From NCBI GenBank assembly GCA_940747215.1, contig CALNWS010000054.1:1-32002 (forward strand): DNA of 32,002 nucleotides, read 5' to 3'. Positions within the stretch are counted from its first letter, which is position 1; each line of letters begins with the position of its first letter. A model generated the notes under the pieces. It was not told the origin of the DNA and did no database searches. It worked only from the letters and a program-made list of their open reading frames with translations. A program made the translations under genes and the position numbers. Positions 7,094-16,689 of the stretch are shown in pieces. The DNA is from an uncultured Paraburkholderia sp. (GTDB taxonomy: Bacteria > Pseudomonadota > Gammaproteobacteria > Burkholderiales > Burkholderiaceae).

Positions 7094-8852
7094 TCACTTC
7101 TTCTGCGGAGGCAGATTGGTACAGACGCCCTCGTACAACTCGGCCGCCATGCCGACCGATTCGCCGAGCGTCGGATGCGGATGGATCGTCTTGCCAATAT
7201 CCATTGCGTCCGCGCCCATTTCGATCGCGAGGCGCACTTCGCTGATCAGGTCGCCCACATTCAGACCGACGATACCGCCGCCGATCACGCGATGCGTTTC
7301 TTCGTCGAACAGCAGTTTCGTGAAGCCTTCATCGCGGCTGTTGGCGATTGCGCGGCCCGAAGCGGCCCACGGGAACACCGCCTTGCCGAATTTGACGCCG
7401 GGCAGCCTTCAACTGGCCGGTCTTGCCGGCCCACGCCACTTCCGGATCGGTGTAGGCCACCGACGGAATCTGCAGCGCATCGAAGTACGCCTTCTCGCCG
7501 TGTGCTGCTTCGGCGGCGACGTGCCCTTCGTGCACGGCTTTGTGCGCGAGCATCGGCTGACCGACGATGTCGCCGATCGCGAAGATATGCGGCACATTGG
7601 TGCGCATCTGCTTGTCGACGCCGATGAAACCGCGGTCCGTCACGGCCACGCCGGCCTTGTCCGCACCGAACTTCTTGCCGTTCGGCGTGCGGCCCACGGC
7701 CACCAGCACGAGGTCGTAGCGTTGCGGTTCGGCGGTGCCTTCTCGCCTTCGAACGAGACGTAGATGCCGTCTTCCTTGGCTTCAGCGGCCGTGGTCTTCG
7801 TCTTCAAACATGACGTTGGCGAAACGCTTGCTGTTGTACTTCTCCCAGACCTTTACGAGATCGCGGTCCGCGCCGGCCATCAGACCATCGAGCATTTCGA
7901 CCACGTCGATCTTTACGCCGAGCGGCGCGTACACTGTGGCCATTTCCAGCCCGATGATGCCGCCGCCGATCACCAGTATGCGCTGCGGAATCTGACGCAG
8001 TTCGAGCCCGCCGGTCGAATCGACCACACGCGGGTCTTCCGGAATGAACGGCAGATTCACCGCTTCCGAACCGGCCGCGATGATCGCCTGCTTGAACTTC
8101 ACGACCTTCTTGCCGCCTTCGATCTGCACTCCATATGGTTCGGGTCGACGAACGTGCCGGTGCCCGTGACCACTTCGACCTTGCGCGCCTTGGCCATGCC
8201 GGCGAGACCGCCGGTGAGCTTCTTGACGACGCCCGACTTGAAGTCGCGCAGCTTGTCGAGATCGATCTGCGGCTTGCTGAACGTGATGCCGTGAGCGCCG
8301 AGCGCTTCGTGCATCATCGATCACAAGTGCCGTGTGCAACAGCGCTTTCGATGGAATGCAGCCGACGTTCAAACACACGCCGCCGAGCGTTGCATAGCGC
8401 TCGACGAACACGGTCTTCATGCCGAGGTCGGCGGAACGGAAAGCAGCCGAGTAACCGCCGGGGCCCGAACCGAACACGAACATGTCGCATTCGATGTCCG
8501 CGCTGCCGGAGAAACTGCTGGCTTGCGGCGCGGGCGCAGGAGCCGGAGCCTTTTGGGCTTCTTTCGCGGGCGCTTTTCGGCGCGTCTTTAGCCGGCGCAG
8601 CTTCGTCGGACGTTTCGACGACCGCGATCACCGTACCTTGCGAAACCTTGTCACCGGTCTTGCTGCGAACTTCCTTGACGGTGCCGACGGTGTCACTTGG
8701 CACTTCGATGGAGGCTTTGTCGGACTCGGGCGTCAGGAAGGGCCTGCTCGTTCTCGATGACATCGCCTGCTTTGATATTTGATATTGACTTCAATGACAT
8801 CGACGTCCTTGAAGTCACCGATATCCGGCACTTTTACTTTGACGAGACTCAT
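7094..8852 (-). pseudogene. lpdA: Dihydrolipoyl dehydrogenase (E3 of pyruvate dehydrogenase), multiply frameshifted
   Basis: E3 reoxidises dihydrolipoamide on E2 using FAD and NAD+. The original was the lipoyl-domain-fused E3 usual in Burkholderia. The start at 8852 reads MSLVKVKVPDIGDFKDVDVI, with a lipoyl site (TPESDKASIEV); an FAD-binding GSGPGGYSAAF; the redox-active disulfide GGVCLNVGCIPSKALLHTA; the NAD-binding VIGGGIIGLEMA; IFAIGDIVG; and the C-terminal active-site region MDIGKTIHPHPTLGES. These blocks lie in different frames, with several shifts. One is a perfect 7-bp tandem duplication at 8771-8784. Order and strand (aceE, aceF, lpdA) match a pdh operon. E1 and E2 are intact, so E3 must come from elsewhere, for instance the 2-oxoglutarate dehydrogenase operon. 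Confidence 0.92.
8771..8784. repeat. 7-bp tandem duplication inside lpdA
   Basis: TTTGATA occurs twice in direct contact. Removing one copy restores the lipoyl-domain reading NIKAGDVIENEQA. Confidence 0.85.
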
Positions 8853-9137
8853 TAGTGTCCCCTTCTCTTATTGAACGTGATGACGGAGAACCCGCCGCTC
8901 TTCAGCCTAAAGTCTGGCAGCGAGGCGAACAGCAACATCCTTTGCTGTCCCCCCCCCCCCCCCCCAAGACGCGCCTTTCTTTTGCCTTACTTTTCTCTGG
9001 AAGACGACCCGAAGGTAGTCCGTGTGCGACAAAGGTAAGTGCCGCCCCGCACAGGGGCAGCGCAGATAGACCGATGAGAAAGCAGGTTCTACAGAAGCGC
9101 CTGGATCAAAAAATCAGGTGCTCCGCGCAACATCAAG
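8853..9137. repeat. aceF-lpdA spacer with poly-C tract and Burkholderia-type intergenic repeat
   Basis: This spacer holds a run of 17 C (8949-8965). It is followed by sequence resembling a dispersed Burkholderia intergenic element I recall from other genomes: a TTACTTTTC arm, an AAAGGTAAGTGCC arm, and a GCCCC-GCACA-GGGGC hairpin at 9044-9058. There is no protein gene. Assignment to a dispersed family is from memory and uncertain. The spacer lies within the transcribed part of the operon. Confidence 0.5.
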
Positions 9138-10694
9138 TCAAAGAATCACACGCCGAAAATCGGCAAGAAGCGCCCCAAGATAAGCATTGAAACGCGCAGC
9201 TTCGGTGCCATCGATCACGCGGTGGTCGTAAGACAAAGACAGCGGCAACATGAGACGCGGCTGGAACTGCTTGCCGTCCCACACCGGCTTCATCGCACCA
9301 CGCGACAAACCGAGAATAGCCACTTCAGGCGCATTGATGATCGGCGTGAAGTTCGTGCCGCCAATGCCGCCCAGCGACGAGATCGAGAAGCAGCCACCCT
9401 GCATCTGATCCCGCTTCAGCTTGCCTTCGCGTACAGCCTTGGAAAGATCCGTCATTTCCTTCGCAATTTCGACGAGACCCTTCTTGTCCGCGTCGCGAAT
9501 CACCGGAACCACGAGACCGTTCGGCGTATCGGCCGCAAAGCCGACGTGGAAATACCGCTTGAAGACGAGGTTGTCGCCGTCGAGACTCGCGTTGAACGTC
9601 GGGAATTTCTTCAGCGCCGAAACGACCGCCTTGATCACGAACGCTAGCATCGTGATCTTAACGCCGGCCTTTTCGTTTTCCTTGTTCAGTTGCACGCGCA
9701 GTGCTTCGAGTTCGGTGATGTCCGCTTCGTCGTTGTTCGTGACGTGCGGAATCATGACCCAGTTGCGATGCAGATTCGCGCCCGAAATCTTCTTGATGCG
9801 CGAGAGCGGCTTCGGATCGATCGGACCGAACTTCGTGAAATCGACATTCGGCCACGGCAGCAGATTCAACTCGCCACCGCCTGCGCCAGCCGGAACTGCT
9901 CCGCCTGCCGGCACTGCACCCTGGCCCGTCATCACACCGTTGATAAACGCGGTGACGTCGGCCTGCGTAATACGGCCCTTCGGGCCCGTGCCTTGAACCT
10001 GAACCACGTCGACACCGAGTTCGCGCGCGAACTTGCGCACGGACGGCGACGCATGGTTCGGCTGACGTCCGCCTTCGCCCGCCGGAATGACCGGCGCCTG
10101 AGCGAGTGCCAACGGCGAAACCGGTGCCGGCGCAGCCGCGCCGCCTTCTGCTTCGACGATCACTATCACCGAGCCTTCCGACACGGTGTCGCCCACCTTG
10201 ACCTTCACTTCCTTGACGACGCCGGCGGCCGAGCTCGGCACGTCCATCGTCGCCTTGTCGGATTCGAGCGTAACGAGCGACTGCTCTTTCTCGACGCGAT
10301 CGCCGACCTTCACCGACACTTCGATGACCGGAATGTCCTTGTAGTCGCCGATATCTGGGACTTTGACTTCCTGCGTGCCACCACCGCCTGCAGCAGCCGG
10401 CGCGGGAGCCGCGGCCGGTGCCGGTTCAGCAGCGGGAGCAGGCGCGCCGCCTTCGGCACCTTCCAGCACGACGATCAGCGAACCTTCCGACACGTTGTCG
10501 CCGACCTTGACCTTCACTTCCTTCACGACGCCGGCGGCCGAGCTCGGCACGTCCATCGTCGCCTTGTCGGATTCGAGCGTAACGAGCGATTGCTCTTTTT
10601 CGACGGTGTCACCCGCCTTGACCAGCACCTCGATCACAGGAATGTCCTTGTAATCGCCGATGTCCGGCACCTTGACTTCGATCGCTTGACTCAT
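9138..10694 (-). CDS. aceF: AceF, dihydrolipoyllysine-residue acetyltransferase (E2 of pyruvate dehydrogenase)
   Basis: The gene is intact and encodes 518 residues. E2 is the core of pyruvate dehydrogenase and moves acetyl groups from E1 to CoA. There are two N-terminal lipoyl domains (about residues 3-78 and 108-182) with lipoylated lysines at K44 and K147 in identical LESDKATMDVPSSAAG sites, joined by Ala/Pro-rich linkers. Next come a peripheral-subunit-binding domain (about 217-255: SPSVRKFARELGVDV, GPKGRITQADV) and the acetyltransferase domain ending in SLSYDHRVIDGTEAARF with the catalytic DHRxxxG histidine at about 491. It starts 50 bp after the aceE stop with a clear AGGAG site, so it is cotranscribed. 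The two lipoyl domains are nearly identical at the DNA level, a possible recombination target. Confidence 0.96.
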   Translation of the reverse strand: MSQAIEVKVPDIGDYKDIPVIEVLVKAGDTVEKEQSLVTLESDKATMDVPSSAAGVVKEVKVKVGDNVSEGSLIVVLEGAEGGAPAPAAEPAPAAAPAPAAAGGGGTQEVKVPDIGDYKDIPVIEVSVKVGDRVEKEQSLVTLESDKATMDVPSSAAGVVKEVKVKVGDTVSEGSVIVIVEAEGGAAAPAPVSPLALAQAPVIPAGEGGRQPNHASPSVRKFARELGVDVVQVQGTGPKGRITQADVTAFINGVMTGQGAVPAGGAVPAGAGGGELNLLPWPNVDFTKFGPIDPKPLSRIKKISGANLHRNWVMIPHVTNNDEADITELEALRVQLNKENEKAGVKITMLAFVIKAVVSALKKFPTFNASLDGDNLVFKRYFHVGFAADTPNGLVVPVIRDADKKGLVEIAKEMTDLSKAVREGKLKRDQMQGGCFSISSLGGIGGTNFTPIINAPEVAILGLSRGAMKPVWDGKQFQPRLMLPLSLSYDHRVIDGTEAARFNAYLGALLADFRRVIL

Positions 10695-10744
10695 TGTTAG
10701 TGTCTCCTGGGCCGCGCACGCCGTGGCACACGGGTAATGATGCC

Positions 10745-13441
10745 TTAGACGGTCATCGGGTTGGGTTTGGCGGGATCAAGGTTGTACTTCTTGAGCGCCT
10801 CGGCGACGACCTTGCGTTCGATCGTGCCTTCGTCTGCCAGTGCATTCAACGCGGCAACCGTGACCCAGTAGCGGTCGACTTCGAAGAAGTGGCGCAGCTT
10901 CTCACGCGTGTCCGAACGGCCGTAGCCGTCCGTGCCCAGCACGACGAACTTCTGCGGCACGAACGCACGGATCTGCTCGGTCAGCGCGCGCACGTAGTCG
11001 GTCGATGCGATGACCGGGCCTTGTGCGTCCTTCAGCAGCTTCTCGACGTGCGAGACCTTCTTCTCTTCCGTCGGATGCAGCAGGTTCCAGCGCTGCACTT
11101 CGCGGCCTTCGCGAGCCAGTTCGGTGAAGCTCGGCACGCTCCAGAGGTCGGCGGCGACGCCCCAGTCGTTCTTCAGCAGGTCGGCGGCGGCGATCACTTC
11201 GTTGAAGATCGTGCCCGCGCCCATCAGCTGCCCGCGCGGCGCCTTCTTGTCGGCCTCGGCCTTGCGGAACGCGTACATGCCCTTGATGATGTCGGCCGCC
11301 ACGTGCTCGCCCTGCGGAATCGCCGGGTGCTCGTAGTTCTCGTTCATCACCGTGATGTAGTAGTACACGTCTTCCTGATCCACGACCATGCGGCGCAGAC
11401 CGTCCTGCATGATGACGGCGAGTTCGTAACCGAACGTCGGGTCATAGCTGATGCAGTTCGGCACCGAAGCGGCCCACAGCAGCGAGTGGCCGTCTTCGTG
11501 TTGCAGACCTTCGCCGTTCAGCGTCGTACGGCCGGCAGTGCCGCCCAGCAGAAAGCCGCGCGAACGCATGTCGCCTGCCGCCCATGCCAGGTCGCCGATA
11601 CGCTGGAAACCGAACATCGAGTAGAAGATGTAGAATGGGATCATGGTCTCGCCGTGCGTCGAGTACGACGTCGCGGCTGCGATCCAGTCGGCCATACCGC
11701 CGGCTTCGTTGATGCCTTCCTGCAGGATCTGGCCGGTCTCCGACTCGCGGTAGAACATAAGTTGATCCGAATCTTCCGGCACGTACTTCTGGCCGTCCTG
11801 ATTCCAGATACCGATCTGGCGGAAGAGGCCTTCCATACCGAACGTACGCGATTCGTCCGGCACGATCGGCACCACGCGCTTGCCGAGCGCCTTGTCCTTC
11901 AGCAGGATGTTCAGGATTCGTACGAACGCCATCGTCGTGGAGATCTCGCGGCCTTCGCCCGTGCCCTTCAGCAGCGGCTCGAACACCTCGAGCGCCGGCA
12001 CCGGCAGCGACTCCGCCTTTTGGCGACGCGCCGGCAGATAGCCGCCAAGGTACATGCGCTTCTGGCGCATGTACTCGAGTTCCTTCGAACCTTCTTCGAA
12101 CGTCAGGTACGGCACGTCGACGATCTGCTCGTCCGTGATCGGCAGACGGAACTGGTTGCGGAACTTCTTCAACTGCTCCACCTGCATCTTCTTCTGCTGG
12201 TGGGTGATGTTCATGGCCTGGCCGGCTTCACCCATGCCATAGCCCTTGATCGTCTTCGCGAGGATGACGGTCGGCTGGCCCTTCGAGTTCGACGCTTCCG
12301 TGAACGCTGCGTAGATCTTGTGCGGATCGTGACCGCCGCGGTTCAGATTCCAGATGTCGTCGTCCGACCAGTCGGCGACCAGCGCCTTCAGCTCAGGCGT
12401 ATTGAAGAAGTGTTCGCGAACGAATGCGCCCGACTCCGACTTGTACGTCTGATATTCGCCGTCGACAACTTCCATCATGCGACGCATCAGCGCGCCCGAC
12501 TTGTCGCGCGCGAAGAGCGCGTCCCAGCGGCTGCCCCAGATGACCTTGATAACGTTCCAGCCCGCGCCGCGGAATTCGCTTTCGAGTTCCTGGATGATCT
12601 TGCCGTTGCCGCGCACCGGGCCGTCCAGACGCTGCAGATTGCAGTTGATGACGAACACGAGGTTGTCCAGACGCTCGCGGCCGGCCATGCCGATCGCGCC
12701 GAGCGATTCCGGTTCGTCCGTCTCGCCGTCGCCGAGGAATGCCCACACCTTGCGACCGTCGGTCTTGCAGATGCCGCGCGCCTGCATGTACTTCATGAAA
12801 CGCGCTTGGTAGATCGCCATGATCGGGCCGAGGCCCATCGAGACGGTCGGGAATTGCCAGAAGTCCGGCATCAGCCACGGGTGCGGATACGACGAGATGC
12901 CCTCGCCGTCCACTTCCTGACGGAAGTTGTCGAGCTGCTTCTCAGTCAGGCGGCCGAGCAGGAACGCGCGCGAGTAGACGCCCGGCGACGAGTGGCCCTG
13001 CACGAACACGAGATCGCCGCCATGTTCGGCGGACGGCGCGTGCCAGAAGTGGTTGTAGCCGACGTCATACAGCGTGGCCGCCGACGCGAACGATGCAATG
13101 TGACCGCCGACGTTGGTTTCCTTGCCGGCGCGCAGCACCATCGCCATGGCGTTCCAGCGGATGTACGAGCGGATGCGGTGTTCGAGATCTTGGTCGCCGG
13201 GGTTCTTGGCCTGACGCGCGACCGGAATCGTGTTGATGTAGGGGGTGTTTGCGGAGAACGGCAGATGTTCGCCGTGAACACGTGCGAACTCGATCTGTTT
13301 TTCGATCAGGTAGTGGGCACGATCGGGGCCCACAGCAGAAATCACGCCATCCAGCGCTTCCAGCCATTCGCCGGTTTCCTGCGGATCTTCATCTTTTTCA
13401 GCGGCGACGTATTTCATCACTTCGTCGGGTACAGCGGACAT
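10745..13441 (-). CDS. aceE: AceE, pyruvate dehydrogenase E1 (homodimeric type)
   Basis: The gene is intact and encodes 898 residues, the usual length. E1 is the thiamine-diphosphate enzyme that decarboxylates pyruvate and acetylates E2. It starts MSAVPDEVMKYVAAEKDEDP with AGGAG ten bases upstream. The ThDP motif is visible (WAFLGDGETDEPES to VINCNLQRLDGP), as are ALHRGGHDP-like and transketolase-like regions (NLNRGGHDPHKIYAAF; ESETGQILQEGINEAG; RGFLLGGTAGRTTLNGEG). It heads aceE-aceF-(lpdA). No lesion is seen across 2.7 kb although the neighbours on both sides are wrecks, which implies active purifying selection. The long open frames antisense to it are GC-bias artefacts. Confidence 0.97.
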   Translation of the reverse strand: MSAVPDEVMKYVAAEKDEDPQETGEWLEALDGVISAVGPDRAHYLIEKQIEFARVHGEHLPFSANTPYINTIPVARQAKNPGDQDLEHRIRSYIRWNAMAMVLRAGKETNVGGHIASFASAATLYDVGYNHFWHAPSAEHGGDLVFVQGHSSPGVYSRAFLLGRLTEKQLDNFRQEVDGEGISSYPHPWLMPDFWQFPTVSMGLGPIMAIYQARFMKYMQARGICKTDGRKVWAFLGDGETDEPESLGAIGMAGRERLDNLVFVINCNLQRLDGPVRGNGKIIQELESEFRGAGWNVIKVIWGSRWDALFARDKSGALMRRMMEVVDGEYQTYKSESGAFVREHFFNTPELKALVADWSDDDIWNLNRGGHDPHKIYAAFTEASNSKGQPTVILAKTIKGYGMGEAGQAMNITHQQKKMQVEQLKKFRNQFRLPITDEQIVDVPYLTFEEGSKELEYMRQKRMYLGGYLPARRQKAESLPVPALEVFEPLLKGTGEGREISTTMAFVRILNILLKDKALGKRVVPIVPDESRTFGMEGLFRQIGIWNQDGQKYVPEDSDQLMFYRESETGQILQEGINEAGGMADWIAAATSYSTHGETMIPFYIFYSMFGFQRIGDLAWAAGDMRSRGFLLGGTAGRTTLNGEGLQHEDGHSLLWAASVPNCISYDPTFGYELAVIMQDGLRRMVVDQEDVYYYITVMNENYEHPAIPQGEHVAADIIKGMYAFRKAEADKKAPRGQLMGAGTIFNEVIAAADLLKNDWGVAADLWSVPSFTELAREGREVQRWNLLHPTEEKKVSHVEKLLKDAQGPVIASTDYVRALTEQIRAFVPQKFVVLGTDGYGRSDTREKLRHFFEVDRYWVTVAALNALADEGTIERKVVAEALKKYNLDPAKPNPMTV

Positions 13442-13651
13442 GCTCGTCTCCTGGAATTAGAGGAACGCTCTGTGAACAGACGACGCGGACGAAGCACGGC
13501 CGCGGCAGCTTCAACCAATTGTAATAAGGGTCCCGACGTCCGCGCAACAAAATTTTCGAATTACGAGATCGATTATCATAATGCGGAAAATTGTTGCGAC
13601 GCACACTGATTTGACTGCCGATCGACGGATACGCCGGCTAGTTTGCGCCGA
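13442..13651. other. aceE upstream region
   Basis: About 210 bp, AT-rich at 13545-13605. On the minus strand TTGCGC, 17 bp, TTACAA is a weak promoter candidate, and AGGAG precedes the aceE ATG. There is no recognisable pyruvate-regulator palindrome and no gene. Confidence 0.35.
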
Positions 13652-13923
13652 TTAACGGTCATTGCTGTCCGGCAGCGCATCCAGCAGATCGAGCAGATCG
13701 CTGAGTGCGCGATAGCCGAGCCACGCCGCGAGCGTCGTGGCGATGGCATCGGCTGCGTGCCAGTGCTTGTGCGAACGCGTTTTGCGTCTCGGACGCGACG
13801 TGCTCGTGCAACGCATCAGCGGGCAGGTATGCATAGCTTTTCCTCCAAAAACGACATAGCGGCCAATGTGGCGGCGGCATCGGCTTCAGCATCGCCGTAC
13901 TTGACGCCTTTCACGACATTCAC
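13652..13923 (-). pseudogene. Unrecognised small gene remnant, frameshifted
   Basis: A GTG at 13923 overlaps the stop of the NmrA-like gene (GTGA) and opens VKGVKYGDAEADAAATLAAM, then SFLEEKLCIP. The frame then changes to PADALHEHVASETQNAFAQ and again to HWHAADAIATTLAAWLGYRA followed by LSDLLDLLDALPDSNDR, with a TAA stop at 13652-13654. The pieces read as one helical protein of about 90 residues with two frameshifts. I do not recognise the family. The tight coupling to the upstream reductase gene suggests an operon partner. Confidence 0.4.
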
Positions 13924-14845
13924 GCCTTTTGCGCCTGCGTGACGATCGGCGCGAGCGCCTGAGCCAGCGTCGTCGTGCCGAAGCGCCGTTCGCTCACCTC
14001 CTTTTCCACGTCGATGCGGCCCGCGTTATGCGCGTCGAACAGTTCGACGATCAGACGCGCATGCGATTCGCCCATCCCGCCGGCCCGCAGCGTTTCGCTC
14101 CATTCGCCGCGCGGCATCGCGCGCGCCGTCACATCGCGCTGCGCCAGATCGCCGATCGTGCGAGCCACGCGTCCTCCGCACTCACGCGCGCGACGCTTTC
14201 CACGCTGATGATCCGCGGCGACCTATTCAAGGTGTTCGACTTGTTCGACGTGTCTCGCGAAACGCCCTCGTCGAGCAGCAGTTCGGCGGCCACCACGCTG
14301 ACGTCCTGCGCCGCGACCGTCGGAAAGCGCTTGCTCACAGGATCGTGCAGACTCGGCAGCACACCCTTGGCCAGCGCGACCGGCACGATGCGCGCCCAGT
14401 TGTGCATATGCTCGGCGACGCGTAGAAAGGTGAGCGACGTGTCAAGCGTACGCAACTGCGTTTCGAGTTCGTGAAAGAGGGTGGTAATGCCGGTGCCACT
14501 CGCGTGCTCGGTGCCATAGTCGGATAGCGCGAGCACATGCCGCGGCGTTTGTGCGCGTAACGCGGCAGTCAGCGCGCCGATCATGCGGCGCATGACGGGC
14601 GCTGGGTCCGGTTGCGCGCGCGGCAACGGACATAGCACCTGCACGGCGTCGGCGCCTCGCAGCGCCTTCTCGACCGATTGCGGATCAAGCAGATCGGTCG
14701 TGACGATTTCGCAGCCGAGCGCCGCGAGCGGCTCGCCTTGCGCTGGATCGCGAATCACGGCGCGCACCGTGTGACCGGCGCGTCGCAACTGCGTCGCCGT
14801 CGTGTTGCCGACGTTGCCTGCCGCCCCAAAAATAAACGAATACGT
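13920..14845 (-). pseudogene. NmrA-like NAD(P)-binding reductase, frameshifted
   Basis: An atypical short-chain-dehydrogenase-like protein of the NmrA/azoreductase type. It has the N-terminal Rossmann motif FIFGAAGNVGNTTATQLRRA, then IVTTDLLDPQSVEKALRGAD, and a C-terminal region AMPRGEWSETLRAGGMGESH. One base is missing near 14166: the frame reads RVSAEDA, then VARTIGDLAQRDV resumes in the next frame. At the expected N-terminus (YSFIFGAAG) the codon is ACG, three bases after an AGGAGG box, instead of ATG. An in-frame ATG ten codons further upstream could still serve, so start loss is only suggested. The gene is divergent from an AraC remnant, the usual arrangement for a regulator and its target. 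Confidence 0.75.
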
Positions 14846-14997
14846 GTGCCTCCTTTGCGTTTGACATGCGCTCATCATAGGGACGTGCCGCAGAAAAAAC
14901 GCGCAGGAACGGATACTGGAGAACAGATCCGGATGATCGTGCAAACGGGGGCGCAAATTCATCGCAACGCCGCCGCACGCTTGCGCCGAAAACGGCC

Positions 14998-15283
14998 ACA
15001 CGTATCGTCGATTTCATTGAAGCGCATCTCGACCGCCGTCTCACGCTCGATGAACTCGCGTCAATCGCGCAATTGAGCGTGCCGCATTTCAAGGCGCTGT
15101 TTCGCGAGACGCTCGGCATGCCGGTGCATCAGTACGTGCTGGCTCGGCGCGTCGAACGCGCGCACGTTGCTGCTGGAAGGGAAGTTGAGCGCGAGCCAAA
15201 TCGCGCTCGATACAGGCTTTTCGCATCAAAGCCATATGGCGCACTGGATGGGACGCCTCATCGGCGTGACGCCGCGCCCGTGA
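14998..15283 (+). pseudogene. AraC-family regulator, C-terminal remnant with frameshift
   Basis: Only the two helix-turn-helix DNA-binding domains survive. The first is RIVDFIEAHLDRRLTLDELA, then SIAQLSVPHFKALFRETLG and MPVHQYVLARRVERA. After a frameshift near 15168 the second continues as RTLLLEGKLSASQIALDTGF, then SHQSHMAHWMGRLIGVTPRP, with TGA at 15281-15283. The N-terminal effector domain is missing. It is divergent from the broken NmrA-like gene, so it was probably its regulator. Its 3' end overlaps the antisense end of the next gene. Confidence 0.8.
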
Positions 15284-15838
15284 GTTGCGCGTAGACGTCA
15301 TGCGAAAGCTGCAACAACTACTTGCGGTCGATATCGCCGTACACCGCATAGCCGAAGTCGCCGTCCACGCAGTAGAACACGTTCACCGGACCGTCCTGGT
15401 ACAGCTTGAACGCCGTGGTGTTCGAATTCACAGCGTCACGCGCTCGCCATTCGGTCCGCGATACATGAACTGCGCGGTCGGACCGGCGGCGCCGGGCAGG
15501 AGCCGTCCGCCCAAAAGCTCGAAGCCGCTCTTCGACAGAATCGGCGGATGCACGTTGGTGCCGAGCCGGTTCGAGAGCCATTGCACGAAGTCCTGTTCGT
15601 GGTCGGCACTCATGTCGCTCGGCCGGTCGATCGCAGGCATATAAACGACGTGTGCGACCGCCGCCTGATGCGCGAACACTTCAGCGCCGTCGGCGCTCAC
15701 GGGGCGCGTATCGCCGTGCGATTCCGCGCCCGAATGCGCATATCCACCAAATTGAGCGTCGATGCTTTGGCCCATGTTTGTCCCGACGCCGATTCCCACG
15801 CCGAGCACGAGTGCTGCCGCTATGCCGGCGAACTGCGG
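15258..15838 (-). pseudogene. Anti-sigma-factor-type membrane protein, N-truncated and frameshifted
   Basis: The remnant begins at a transmembrane segment (QFAGIAAALVLGVGIGVGTN) and continues into a periplasmic domain (AHVVYMPAIDRPSDMSADHE, QDFVQWLSNRLGTNVHPP, LGGRLLPGAAGPTAQFMYRG). A frameshift near 15427 moves the end (TAFKLYQDGPVNVFYC, GDFGYAVYGDIDRK) to another frame. A TAG at 15318-15320 then interrupts the final LLQLSHDVYAQL. This layout is that of betaproteobacterial transmembrane anti-sigma proteins paired with ECF sigma factors. The cytoplasmic sigma-binding N-terminus is missing. Family assignment is from memory of homologues. Confidence 0.7.
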
Positions 15839-15936
15839 CTAGTTCACGGCGATCCACCAGACGCATCTGCAGGGCAAACACGCGCGTGCGCATTTTATTC
15901 CGTTCCTCGCATGAAAAGACGCTGGAGCGCATGGCG

Positions 15937-16689
15937 TCAGTACATCGTCATGGCGTCGGCGGCGCGCATCAGGCCGTGCGTGCGCGCGTCGCCCGCGACC
16001 ACGTAGCGCTGACGCTGCGCGGTCCATGTCAGGAGCCGGATTTCGCCGATGCGGCGCGCGGCCCATTGCGGCTGCGCGGACGCGAGTAGCGCGAGTGTGG
16101 ACAGCACGACGACGGGCTGATTGTCGCCGTTCAGATAGACGCATTCGCGCGCCCGCTGGAACGGGCTCGGCGCGAGCACGCGCTGATCGACGAGCCGCAG
16201 GCCGATCGCCGAGAGATCGGGCGCGGAGACGTCCGTGCGCGTCGGCGAGGCGGCCGAGTACTGGGCTGGTGGCGGATTCGGCCAGAGCGCCATCACGGCC
16301 GCGTTGTTGAGCGACTGCGGCGACACCTGCGTGGCGGCGAGCCAGCCGCTTGCGGTCACGAGGAGCATGATCAGCGCGGCGAGCGTTTTGCCGAGGCGTC
16401 CCGCGCGACGCGCGCCGTGCCGGTGGCGGCCGGTGCCGTGGCCAGTCGGCGAAGCATGGGCGGCCGGATGGGCACTTGCGCCCGCGGGTTCGTCGGTGGT
16501 TTGAAAGGCTTGCTGGATCTGCGCGTTCAGACGCGTATAGAAGAAGGCCACGCGGCGCGCTTCGGCCGTCCGCTTGCCGAGGTAGTCGCGCAGGAAAGCG
16601 GTGCGCTCCGGCGACAGCGTGCCGTCGGCGTAGGCTTAGATGTCCGCTTCGGAAAGCGGCGAGTCGGGTGGGGCGTCGGAGGAGGTCAT
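15937..16689 (-). pseudogene. Second anti-sigma-factor-type membrane protein, nonsense codon
   Basis: From ATG 16689 the frame reads MTSSDAPPDSPLSEADI, then TAA (16636-16638), then AYADGTLSPERTAFLRDYLG, a typical anti-sigma N-terminus (normally DIxAYxDGTL). The rest is one open frame of about 230 residues: a cytoplasmic helix (RRVAFFYTRLNAQIQQAFQT), a transmembrane segment (TLAALIMLLVTASGWLAATQ) and a periplasmic domain to TAG at 15937. A single base change from CAA would explain the stop. Reinitiation at a downstream ATG (about 16551) cannot be excluded. No sigma-factor gene is left upstream. Confidence 0.7.

Noticed and set aside
10694..13609. A 971-codon open frame antisense to aceE, and similar long antisense frames at 9690-10700, 4389-5408 and 3206-4144
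   Set aside because: They mirror intact, conserved genes, are rich in Arg/His/Val as expected for antisense frames in GC-rich DNA, and show no domain or ribosome-binding site.
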